Shown piece after piece: positions 49,791 through 57,386 of a stretch of 64,000 bases of DNA; the first letter of the stretch is position 1; each line of letters begins with the position of its first letter. The notes beneath the pieces are model-generated. The model had not been told where the DNA came from. It made no database searches and saw only the letters and a program-made list of their open reading frames with translations. Both the position numbers and the translations under genes were made by a program. Origin of the DNA: Candidatus Poribacteria bacterium (GTDB lineage Bacteria > Poribacteria > WGA-4E > GCA-2687025); contig JABGQA010000111.1 in the NCBI GenBank assembly GCA_018644665.1, positions 21,068 to 85,067 on the forward strand, written 5' to 3'.

Positions 49791-50789
49791 TTGGAGTCGC
49801 GGATCAGGGACCGCTACACGGACGACGTACGGCGTGAAGCGTTCGGCCGGTACGGCGTCGCCGACGACGACGCCCGCGCGTTGGACGGGTTCGAGAGCTT
49901 CATCTACGAGTTCGCGCGGGGCGGCGACTCCTACATCCTGCGCGTCGGGCACACGCTGAGGCGGTCTGCCGACCTCGTGCGCGGCGAGATCGACTACATC
50001 AACTACCTGGCGGACGGAGGCGCGGCCGTCGCGCGGGCAGTGCCGTCGTCCACTGATCGCCTCGTGGAGCCGATCCCGGATGGCGCAGGGGACAGCTTCC
50101 TGGCTACGGCGTTCACGTACGCGCCCGGCTCGGGTCCGCACGGCGAAGCGCAGGCGTTTGCGATCGCGGAGGAATACGGACAGGCCATTGGGCGCATGCA
50201 CGCTCTCACGAAGACGTACGAGCCCCCCGCCTCCGGCGTTCGGCTGCACTGGGATGACCCCTCGGTGCTCGACGCCTGGCCGTTCCTGCCCGAGTCTGAG
50301 AGCGTGGCGCTCGAGCGCGTGGACACCGTCGTGGAATATCTCCGCGGCCTGCCGACGGACCGCGAGTCGTACGGGCTCGTCCATCAGGATGCGCATGGCG
50401 GGAACTTCCACATCGCCGACGACGGACGTCTGACGTTCTTCGATTTCGACGACTGCTGCTACACGTGGTTCGTGAACGACATCGCGATCGTGCTGTTCTA
50501 CGCGTCGCTCTACGCGGAGGACCCGGCTGCGTTCACCGGTGAGTTCCTGCCCCGCTTCTTACGCGGCTACGCGCGGGAGAACACGCTGGACGCCACGTGG
50601 TTGCGAGAGATCCCGCACTTCCTCAAGCTGCGCGAGATCGACCTGTACGCGGTCATCCACCGCAGCTTCGACGTCAACGACCTGACGGACCCGTGGGTGG
50701 CGCGGTACATGCGTGGGCGCAAGGCACGCATCGAACGCGGGGTGCCGGTGGTCGATGTCGACTTCTCGCGCGTGGGGTTCACGGGCTGA
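49791..50789 (+). CDS. APH-type phosphotransferase (homoserine-kinase-like branch)
   Basis: 332 residues from a TTG start with GGGGGAGAG seven bases upstream. The catalytic loop is HQDAHGGN with the metal-binding FFDFDD after it; both sites are intact, unlike in the upstream paralogue. The N-lobe has DSYILRVGHTLRRS, whose basic residue would contact ATP. The HQDAHGGN pattern occurs in the SrkA/homoserine-kinase-like branch, which phosphorylates small molecules or proteins. It is the third gene of the methyltransferase-kinase-kinase unit. Confidence 0.83.
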   Translation: MESRIRDRYTDDVRREAFGRYGVADDDARALDGFESFIYEFARGGDSYILRVGHTLRRSADLVRGEIDYINYLADGGAAVARAVPSSTDRLVEPIPDGAGDSFLATAFTYAPGSGPHGEAQAFAIAEEYGQAIGRMHALTKTYEPPASGVRLHWDDPSVLDAWPFLPESESVALERVDTVVEYLRGLPTDRESYGLVHQDAHGGNFHIADDGRLTFFDFDDCCYTWFVNDIAIVLFYASLYAEDPAAFTGEFLPRFLRGYARENTLDATWLREIPHFLKLREIDLYAVIHRSFDVNDLTDPWVARYMRGRKARIERGVPVVDVDFSRVGFTG

Positions 50790-50791
50790 CG

Positions 50792-53284
50792 CTATTTGGC
50801 GTCCAGAGCCGCGTCTACCCAGTCCAAGAGCGGCGAGACTGTGTCCAGGTGGTCACGCTCTTCCGCCACGACCGCTCTCGACGCCGCGAGCGCATATGTG
50901 TGGGCCTCCGCGCTCAACTTGCTCTGCGCTGGCTGCGCTGTGTCGAAGACCAGGTCGAGGACATGCTCAACGCCGTCCAGGCGACCCCACAGGTAGTCGT
51001 TCTCACGGCGCTCCCGCTTCATGAAGGCCGCGAAGTGGTGCATGCCAGTACCTTTGAGCTTCTCATCCACCCCACCCGCTTCGAGCCAGGTCGCGTCGTT
51101 GGGACTCAGACGGGTCACCCTGACCTCCGACAGCTCTCGTATGTCCGTGAGGTGCGTGATCGGGAATGTGAGCGCGTCCCATACCGGAAACCCCAGGAAC
51201 GCGTCGAACGCGTCGTCGGCGACGGACGGGTCTGTGGCGAGATGGCTGTCGATGGCGTCGTGCACGCCCTGATGCAGCGCGCTTGACGCGTCGGCGAGAA
51301 CGCCGTCGACGTGCTCGCGTAGCGCGCGGACGAGGCCGTCGAGACGGGCGCGATTCTCTCGCACGAAGGCATCGACCGGTGGCAACGTTGGGCCCGGCGC
51401 GGCCTCCACGCCGAATATCCCCAGCATCTGGTCGCGCAGTGCGAATGGGAGCCCCGACGGACGGGACGCGTCATCCACGCGCTCGGCCAACTGGTGGAGC
51501 GCGTCCTTCGCCGCGTCGAGATGTGCTCTCGTGAGGGTCGTGGCGCCGTCCCGCCGAGTATCGCTGGCGTGGTCCCCCGCTCCCCTCGGTTCCTCGGCGG
51601 CGGCCACCTCAACATACCGCGGGTCGAGCCCCCGCAAGACGAAGCGGATGCGGCGCCCAGCGTAGTCGACATCGAGGCTCTTGAGGAAACCCGTGACCTG
51701 GGGCCGGCGGCGGCCCCACGATTCGGGTCCCATGATCTCGTGCTCCGTAGCCCATGCCGACATCGCCTCTCGCGTAAACAGCGCATGTGGCGACCCCTCC
51801 GGATAGTCGCAGACCGAAGCGATGACATCGGCCAGACGCCTGACGGTGTGGGCTACCTTCATGGCCACATACTGCCCGTACGCCGGGCCCAGCACTTCCA
51901 TCGCGTAGTCGTGCATGTCGCCGGCGGGTTCAGGCGCGTTCGGCCCCTGGGCGTCGTCCCCCACACCGTGCACCTGCCGCACGCGTCTCTTCACGTCGTC
52001 CCAGTTTGCTGCGATGAGACGGTTTGCTTCACGCACCCGCGCGTTGTGCTGGCCGACGGCCGCGATGTCTTCCGCAATCGGCTCATGGCGGGGCAGACCG
52101 GACAGCGACTGCGTCACCGTGTGCAGCCAACCTGGCGTTGCTCGGGGTTCCGGCGTTGTGCGGGGGCCCCGAGCGACGCCGGGGTCAGGTTCGATGTAGA
52201 CGAGCCGGCGGTCCACCTCCCGGCCTGCGGGTCGGCGCTGAATCGAGTGGATCGCCGGCCCGAACGGCCGGTTGTCCAACACGCCACCATCGACCAACCA
52301 CATGTTCCCAAAGGCCGCGCCCGACAGTTGACGCTGCCGGAAGAACCGGCTCTCCACTGCGCCCCGCGAGGCGGCCGTGCCGGACGAGCGGGACGAGCCG
52401 ACAAGGTCGTCGTAGTCGTCGAGATGCGCTGGGGGGAAAGCGCCGGGGAACGCGGACGTGCTTCGAGCGGCGAACGCCAGCGCCGCGTCATGCGCGGGCC
52501 CGAAGTCGTCGAGCGCGTCGGACTTCCCGACGGAGCCATGTCGATGGCGGAAGCGCATGCTGTGGCGATGCCTGCGTTCCCAGACCTGCGACGGACGGTA
52601 CAGGCTCACCACAACTGGGTATCCGTGGAGGTCGGTCACGGATACCCACACGTCCAGCGCGTGGTTTTCGGGCATTAGGGAGGCGGCCGGCGCGGAGCCC
52701 CTCGAGCCCTGCATCGCCCCGAAGGCGAGGTGCATCGAGGCGAGCGTGCGTTCGTCGTCGAGCACACCCTGAGGTGGGCCGTCCGCCTGCGCCTGAGTGC
52801 GGCGTTTCCGTAGCGCCCAAAGGGCTCCCAAGACACGCCCTGCGGCCGTGACAATCACGCGAACGCGGCCCGGCTTCTCGATCCTCCCGGTCGCTAGGTA
52901 CCACACGTCGCCGCGGTCCATCCACAGGTCTCGTACCGGGTCCTGACTCAGGTCGTGCGCAAGCGCCTTCCCAAGGAAGAGGCCGTTGATCCCCCCGGCC
53001 GATGCCCCGGCGATGATGTCGATGACGACGCGTGTGCGGACGCCCGTCGACCTCATCAGGTCGCGCAGCGCGAACCAGTACGCGCGTTCGGTCTGCGCCT
53101 GGGAGAACGGGTTCATGCTATCGCCGGGCGGGTCGCCCCCGCCCTGGCACGCGCCATTCAGTGCCTCCGACGCGACGACCAGTTTGTGGAGTTCCTTGGT
53201 GACACCGTGCATGTACACCGCCAAGGAGACGCCTCCGTAGCACACGAGCGCGATCCGCAGCTCTTTGTGTCCAGCATTTGCCAT
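50792..53284 (-). CDS. Patatin-like phospholipase (TIGR03607-type, large)
   Basis: 830 residues. The N terminus has the oxyanion segment CYGGVSLAVYMHGVTKEL, typical of the large patatin-related family, then nucleophile Ser95 in GASAGG (GxSxG) and catalytic Asp in VDGGVLDNRPF. A long C-terminal region (about 420-830) is helical and carries the DUF3376-like extension of the family, with no transmembrane segment. It hydrolyses acyl chains of membrane lipids. The start at 53284 has only a weak ribosome-binding site, but family alignment begins there. An AT-rich promoter candidate lies upstream. Large patatins of this kind have been associated with lipid remodelling; a defence role cannot be inferred here. 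Confidence 0.85.
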   Translation of the reverse strand: MANAGHKELRIALVCYGGVSLAVYMHGVTKELHKLVVASEALNGACQGGGDPPGDSMNPFSQAQTERAYWFALRDLMRSTGVRTRVVIDIIAGASAGGINGLFLGKALAHDLSQDPVRDLWMDRGDVWYLATGRIEKPGRVRVIVTAAGRVLGALWALRKRRTQAQADGPPQGVLDDERTLASMHLAFGAMQGSRGSAPAASLMPENHALDVWVSVTDLHGYPVVVSLYRPSQVWERRHRHSMRFRHRHGSVGKSDALDDFGPAHDAALAFAARSTSAFPGAFPPAHLDDYDDLVGSSRSSGTAASRGAVESRFFRQRQLSGAAFGNMWLVDGGVLDNRPFGPAIHSIQRRPAGREVDRRLVYIEPDPGVARGPRTTPEPRATPGWLHTVTQSLSGLPRHEPIAEDIAAVGQHNARVREANRLIAANWDDVKRRVRQVHGVGDDAQGPNAPEPAGDMHDYAMEVLGPAYGQYVAMKVAHTVRRLADVIASVCDYPEGSPHALFTREAMSAWATEHEIMGPESWGRRRPQVTGFLKSLDVDYAGRRIRFVLRGLDPRYVEVAAAEEPRGAGDHASDTRRDGATTLTRAHLDAAKDALHQLAERVDDASRPSGLPFALRDQMLGIFGVEAAPGPTLPPVDAFVRENRARLDGLVRALREHVDGVLADASSALHQGVHDAIDSHLATDPSVADDAFDAFLGFPVWDALTFPITHLTDIRELSEVRVTRLSPNDATWLEAGGVDEKLKGTGMHHFAAFMKRERRENDYLWGRLDGVEHVLDLVFDTAQPAQSKLSAEAHTYALAASRAVVAEERDHLDTVSPLLDWVDAALDAK

Positions 53285-53333
53285 ACTGCGCCGGCCTCTG
53301 TAGGTTGGCGAGAACCCACTTACCCACGACATT

Positions 53334-53362
53334 AATGTATACCATAGTACGGCCGGGAGCAA
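53334..53362 (-). promoter_or_regulatory. Candidate sigma-70 promoter of the patatin gene
   Basis: Minus-strand -35-like TTGCTC (53357-53362), a 17-base spacer and -10-like TACATT (53334-53339; overlapping TATACA offers an alternative with a 15-base spacer). It is in the most AT-rich patch of the gap, about 50 bases before the ATG. Confidence 0.4.
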
Positions 53363-53435
53363 GAAGCGTAAAAAGTGGCGACGTAGCGGTAGGCGTGCGT
53401 GTGGGTCGTTCGCGCGGGGGGTAAGGATGGGCGTG

Positions 53436-53456
53436 CGGGCCCGGGGTGCGGGCCCG
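53436..53456 (-). terminator. Hairpin after the NIPSNAP-like gene
   Basis: CGGGCCCG twice (53436-53443 and 53449-53456) around a 5-base loop. Each arm is palindromic, so the pair forms an 8-base stem. It lies about 53 bases past the minus-strand stop and could terminate that transcript. Confidence 0.35.
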
Positions 53457-53508
53457 ACCGAGGTAGGAGGGCCCTACTCGACCGGCCCGCGTGCCGTCGC
53501 TCGTGGTA

Positions 53509-53829
53509 TTAGCGAATCACAGACCTCGGCGTCGGCTGTATGCGCTTCACCACGATCTGCTCGCGGTCGATGAGCGTGCCGACCTTCGGCCCAATGACGC
53601 TGGTCCAGTGCTCGTCCTCGTACACGGCGGCGTAGAGCTGCTCGCGCTGTTCCTCGCTGTCGAAGCGACGGATCCAGACGTAGAGGTCTTCCTCCTCCTC
53701 GCCTACGAAGCTCCCAATGACGACCATCCCCTTGGAGATCTGGAAGGGGATGATCTCGCCCTCCATGTACTCGATCCACTCCTCGCGCTTGCCGGGACGG
53801 AGTCGGTACTGGCGTAGCTCAAGGAACAT
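53509..53829 (-). CDS. NIPSNAP-family protein
   Basis: 106 residues from an ATG with GAGGAG just upstream. NIPSNAP pattern: MFLELRQYRLRPGKREEWIEYMEGEIIPF, then VVIGSFVGEEEEDLYVWIRRF and a helical end with EHWTSVIGP, a dimeric ferredoxin-like (alpha/beta barrel) fold. Bacterial members are small, without assigned reaction. The open frame further upstream has no support. It lies between two exported-protein and lipid genes without overlap, so it is probably monocistronic. Confidence 0.87.
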   Translation of the reverse strand: MFLELRQYRLRPGKREEWIEYMEGEIIPFQISKGMVVIGSFVGEEEEDLYVWIRRFDSEEQREQLYAAVYEDEHWTSVIGPKVGTLIDREQIVVKRIQPTPRSVIR

Positions 53830-53982
53830 CCGGTTCTCCTCATGATGCGGGTTCCACAGGCGCCGTAGACCGTACTCAGAGCGTCGGCCGAACGCAACGG
53901 CCGGACTGCGGCGGGCGTACGGCGAGACGCCCACCGCAACGCCCGGGGGCGTCGTGGTGGGCGTCGCTGTCCAGTGTCGCTG

Positions 53983-54657
53983 TTAGCGGACGCTCTTGAG
54001 CGAGCCCCACGCCGTCGCGAGCTTGCCTTCGGCTTCGACCGCCGTGGCGGTGAACGCGATCTCCAGCATCTCGTACGCGGGCGGATCGGCCTTGCTCGCC
54101 TCGTGGGACTGGCCGCTGCCCTGGTCGGACCAGTCGTCGTACAACGCGGGCGAGGCGATGTCGGTGCCCGTCGTGCGCGCGACTTCGGACCCGTTGATGT
54201 AGATCACGCAGGCATCGTCGTAGTCCACGCCGATCTCCAACATCCCGGGCGCGCCTGAGACGTCGAACGACCCGATCATATACACGGTCGCGTTGCTGCC
54301 GTCGCCGATGGTCGTGTTGTCGTCGCCGTCCCCGTAGCCGACGCCATTCGTGCCGTCTTCCCAGCCTGCGGCGCTGAAGCCCGGCTTCGTCCATCCCGTG
54401 GGATCGGCATCGCTCGGGATGTTCCCCGTCGGCTGGATCGCCTTTATGGCATCCCCCTCGTCGAACACGACCGAGCCATCCACGAGCACCTGTACTATGA
54501 GCGTAAGGTCGCTGGACCCGGTCGAGTCGTTGTGGGCGCCGCCCGCGATGACGTTCTGACCGATCACGAGCGCAGCGTCGCCCGTGACTTCCATCTGCGC
54601 CGACGCCAGCGTCGCGACGCCCAACACCAGCGCACATGCCAGTAGCTGTCTCTTCAT
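53983..54657 (-). CDS. Exported beta-rich protein with C-terminal TWG-like tag
   Basis: 224 residues. Signal peptide (MKRQLLACALVLGVATLASA, cleavage before QMEV). The mature protein has the pattern of a beta-sandwich that wraps a substrate: DPTGWTKPGFSAAGWEDG, GVGYGDGDDNTTI, VYMIGSFDVSGAPG and DYDDACVIYINGSEVAR, which resembles the carbohydrate-binding/LamG-like domains next to glycosidases in environmental bacteria. The C terminus reads EGKLATAWGSLKSVR, matching two other exported proteins here. AAAGGGGAAAC precedes the ATG at 54657. Divergent from the phytanoyl-CoA dioxygenase gene. Confidence 0.8.
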   Translation of the reverse strand: MKRQLLACALVLGVATLASAQMEVTGDAALVIGQNVIAGGAHNDSTGSSDLTLIVQVLVDGSVVFDEGDAIKAIQPTGNIPSDADPTGWTKPGFSAAGWEDGTNGVGYGDGDDNTTIGDGSNATVYMIGSFDVSGAPGMLEIGVDYDDACVIYINGSEVARTTGTDIASPALYDDWSDQGSGQSHEASKADPPAYEMLEIAFTATAVEAEGKLATAWGSLKSVR

Positions 54658-54845
54658 TTGTTTCCCCTTTGCCGTCACGCTCTTGCGCCGATGCGCGGCG
54701 GTGCGCGCTCAGCACGGCACGCGATCGGCCGGCTACCGTGCCCCGATGCCCCGCCACGGACAGGCCGTCCATGACATCGGCCGAGGCTACGGGGTCATAT
54801 TACCGCACGGCTCGGGTGTGCGGAAGCCGGCCGGCGGGGACGGCG

Positions 54846-54874
54846 GTGACGTCAGGCGCAACAAGGCCTATACT
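54846..54874 (+). promoter_or_regulatory. Candidate sigma-70 promoter of the phytanoyl-CoA dioxygenase gene
   Basis: -35-like GTGACG (54846-54851), a 17-base spacer and -10 TATACT (54869-54874), which is one base from consensus. The transcript would start near 54881, 43 bases before the ATG. The best-matching promoter by eye in the window. Confidence 0.5.
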
Positions 54875-54923
54875 CGCCGCCCAGACGTGGATGAGCGGGC
54901 GTAGCGCTGTGGGAGACAGTTCC

Positions 54924-55751
54924 ATGACAACCGGCGTGATGGCATCGCAGGCGAGGAAGGTGCTGTCGGCGGAACAGGTAGAGCAGTTCGTCGAAGAGGG
55001 CTTTTGCATCGTTCGGGAGGCGTTCCCCCGTGAAGATGCGAAAGACGCGCTCGACATGCTCTGGGAGGAAGCCAAGGACCAGGCTGGCGTAGACCGGTAC
55101 GACTCCGCCACCTGGGGGCGACGTCATGTCCACGTGAAGAAGGGCTTCGGCGACCCGCCGTTCCGCAAGATCGCGCATTCGCAGCGGTTCCGCGAGGCCA
55201 TCGACGATGTCCTGGGCGAGGGTCGATACCACCCCGTGAACGGGCTGGGATGGTGGCCGATCACGTTCCCCGGCTTCGATGCCAAGCCTTGGAAAGCTCC
55301 CGAGGGCGGCTGGCACGTGGACGGTATACAGTTCCACCACCACGTCAATTCGCCCGACCAGGGGCTGTTGCCCATCCCGATCTTCTCGGACATCGAGCCC
55401 GGACACGGCGGCACGGCGCTCAGCGTTGGTTCTCACAAGATCACGGCGCGCGTGCTTCGTGACGCCGAACCCGACGGGCTCACGTGTCAGGAGTTGGCGA
55501 AGGCCGTCACGGCGCACCCACGGCATAACGTGGCCGAGGCGCAGGGCAGCATCGGCGACGTCGCTCTCCTACACCCGTTCATGCTGCACGCCAACAGCCC
55601 GAATTGCGGTGTCGCGCCGCGCATCATCTGCAACCCATGCGTGCGCCTGCACGAGCCCATGCAGCTAGACAGGGACGATCCCGCCGACTACTCACCGGTC
55701 GAGTGGGCGATCGTCAACGCGTTGGATGACGCGGGCGGCGCTCGCGGGTAG
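54924..55751 (+). CDS. Phytanoyl-CoA dioxygenase (PhyH) family protein
   Basis: 275 residues. The Fe(II)/2-oxoglutarate site is visible: HxD as His131 and Asp133 in GGWHVDG, the distal His in LHPFMLHANSPN, and the 2-oxoglutarate-binding Arg in APRIICNP. These enzymes hydroxylate (or in some cases halogenate or demethylate) small molecules in the cytoplasm; substrates range from fatty acyl chains to ectoine and secondary metabolites, and it cannot be chosen here. The ATG at 54924 has GGGAG upstream and fits the family start. A REP-like element lies just after its stop. Confidence 0.9.
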   Translation: MTTGVMASQARKVLSAEQVEQFVEEGFCIVREAFPREDAKDALDMLWEEAKDQAGVDRYDSATWGRRHVHVKKGFGDPPFRKIAHSQRFREAIDDVLGEGRYHPVNGLGWWPITFPGFDAKPWKAPEGGWHVDGIQFHHHVNSPDQGLLPIPIFSDIEPGHGGTALSVGSHKITARVLRDAEPDGLTCQELAKAVTAHPRHNVAEAQGSIGDVALLHPFMLHANSPNCGVAPRIICNPCVRLHEPMQLDRDDPADYSPVEWAIVNALDDAGGARG

Positions 55752-55796
55752 TCGACCGACGAGCGCCACGGTCCCAGAAGGCGTGGGGTGACGCAG

Positions 55797-55838
55797 GGAC
55801 CCATCTCAGTCTTCCCTGCCAGGGGAAGACGTCCACGC
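55797..55838 (-). repeat. REP-like palindromic element, copy B
   Basis: Core stem GTCTTCCC (55809-55816) with GGGAAGAC (55823-55830), a 6-base loop, flanked by GACCCATC on the left and GTCCACGC on the right. The flanks match copy A in order and orientation, which rules out a chance hairpin. It lies between the dioxygenase stop and the next start. Confidence 0.6.
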
Positions 55839-55942
55839 GCCCACCGGCCGAAGGCCCGTGGGGCCCGCGCCTTCAACGTACCAGCTTCTCGTCAGCACAC
55901 CCGACGACGTGTGAGTCACGCCAGAACAGGGAACCACCGCCG

Positions 55943-56779
55943 ATGAGCCCATCGAGGCCCGAGCCGACGCGCAGGGATGTCCGCTACGGCCCGCGAACGC
56001 GCAACACACTCGACTTCTGGGCGAGCCCGGCGGACGGGGATTCGCCCCTGGCGCTGTACATCCACGGCGGCGGGTTCGTCGGCGGCTCCAAGGACGGCAT
56101 TGAGACGAGCGTGCTGCGGGAGTTGCTCGGAGCGGGGATCGCCGTCGCGGCGATGAACTACACGTTCGTGACCGAGGAGCGGATTCCCGCCGCCCATCAT
56201 GACGGCCGTCGGGCCCTCCAGTTCCTGAGAGCCAACGCCGGCGAGTGGGGCATCGACAAGGCCCGCGTCGGGTCGTTCGGCGGGTCGGCCGGCGCGCAGG
56301 TATGCATGTACCTCGGCTATCACGCGGACATGGCGGACCCAGACGCCGCCGATCCGGTCGAGCGCGAATCGACGCGCCTGACCTGCGTCGCCACCAACGG
56401 CGGGCAGACGTCGCGCGACTTCACTTGGTGGATGGAGCATCTGCCGGGATACGACGCGCCACACGTCCCGCCGGAGATGATGTTCAGCATAGAGCCCGAG
56501 AGTGAACTCCGCGCGCTCATGCAAGAGGTGTCCGCGCTGTCGCTGGTGAGCGCGGGCGACCCTCCCATCTGCATGAGCTACGGCATGCGCCCCGACGATC
56601 CCGTGCCGACGGATCACGCCGAGGCGGTGGGATGGCAGGTGCACCACGTGATCTTCGGGATTAAGCTGAAGGAACGCATGGACGCGCTGGGGCTCGAGTC
56701 GCACGTCCGCTATCCGGGAGAACACGCGGGCTATGCGTCCAACGTCGCGTTCCTAGTCGAGAAGCTCACCTCAGCGTAG
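55943..56779 (+). CDS. Alpha/beta hydrolase (BD-FAE/hormone-sensitive-lipase-like)
   Basis: 278 residues. The oxyanion motif HGGG (YIHGGGFVGGS) near residue 35, the nucleophile in GSFGGSAGAQV (GGSAG), and the catalytic His in YPGEHAGYAS near the end are all present, in the order of carboxylesterases of the hormone-sensitive-lipase or BD-FAE (feruloyl/acetyl esterase-like) type. The short chain has no cap domain and no signal peptide, so it acts in the cytoplasm on a small ester. Its start at 55943 follows REP copy B; no co-transcribed neighbour. Confidence 0.85.
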   Translation: MSPSRPEPTRRDVRYGPRTRNTLDFWASPADGDSPLALYIHGGGFVGGSKDGIETSVLRELLGAGIAVAAMNYTFVTEERIPAAHHDGRRALQFLRANAGEWGIDKARVGSFGGSAGAQVCMYLGYHADMADPDAADPVERESTRLTCVATNGGQTSRDFTWWMEHLPGYDAPHVPPEMMFSIEPESELRALMQEVSALSLVSAGDPPICMSYGMRPDDPVPTDHAEAVGWQVHHVIFGIKLKERMDALGLESHVRYPGEHAGYASNVAFLVEKLTSA

Positions 56780-56801
56780 CCGCCTCGTCTCCGTCCGCGC
56801 C

Positions 56802-57344
56802 CTACGGCCGTGGCTGCGCGTTCCGCATGCGTATGAACGAGAACGGTAGCCCGGACGCCAGTATCCGATCCCTCAGAGACCACAGCGATGGGAGGATGCG
56901 GATTTCCACGCCCTTCCGCGCGAGCGCGCCGAGGAGGTCGTCGATGGCGTCTACGCGCACCGGGTCGACGGCTTCAGTGGACACCCACGTGCGGGCGATT
57001 TCGGCTCCCTCGTACTGATCCTGCGGCGCGAACATGCCACGCGGCATGGTGTACCGGTACAGGCGCGTACGCTGCATCCTTCCCAGCCACGCCGCCTCAA
57101 TCGCCACGACCGTGTGCGCCGACCCGTCGGCGAGATAGCGGTCTACGGCGGCCGGGTCGCTGTCCGGCAGCGAGGTGTACATCACGCGTGGGCAGCCGCG
57201 CGGGAAGAGATACTGATGCTCGAACGCCTCGTGGATCGCCCACACCACGGGTTCATCCGTGAAGTCGCTCGGCCGAGGCTCGAATCGGGCGATGTCCGAC
57301 TCCTCGCTGAAGTGGAATAGCCCCGGCGTCTCATCGTCACGCAT
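56802..57344 (-). CDS. DUF6886-like protein, function unknown
   Basis: 180 residues. The start LFHFSEESDIARFEPRPS and the later VVWAIHEAFEHQYLFPRGCPRVMY fit DUF6886 proteins as I remember them, with conserved His, Glu and Trp residues that may coordinate metal or bind nucleotides. No signal peptide or membrane segment. It converges with the esterase 22 bases away and lies 42 bases from the glycosidase-like gene in the same strand direction. Role unknown. Confidence 0.65.
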   Translation of the reverse strand: MRDDETPGLFHFSEESDIARFEPRPSDFTDEPVVWAIHEAFEHQYLFPRGCPRVMYTSLPDSDPAAVDRYLADGSAHTVVAIEAAWLGRMQRTRLYRYTMPRGMFAPQDQYEGAEIARTWVSTEAVDPVRVDAIDDLLGALARKGVEIRILPSLWSLRDRILASGLPFSFIRMRNAQPRP

Positions 57345-57386
57345 GCCCGCGCGCTCCTCTCCAGCCGGCCGGTCGTCGCGCCACCG

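Noticed and set aside
52955..53335. Plus-strand frame in the patatin gene and its leader
   Set aside because: Antisense shadow of the patatin coding sequence.
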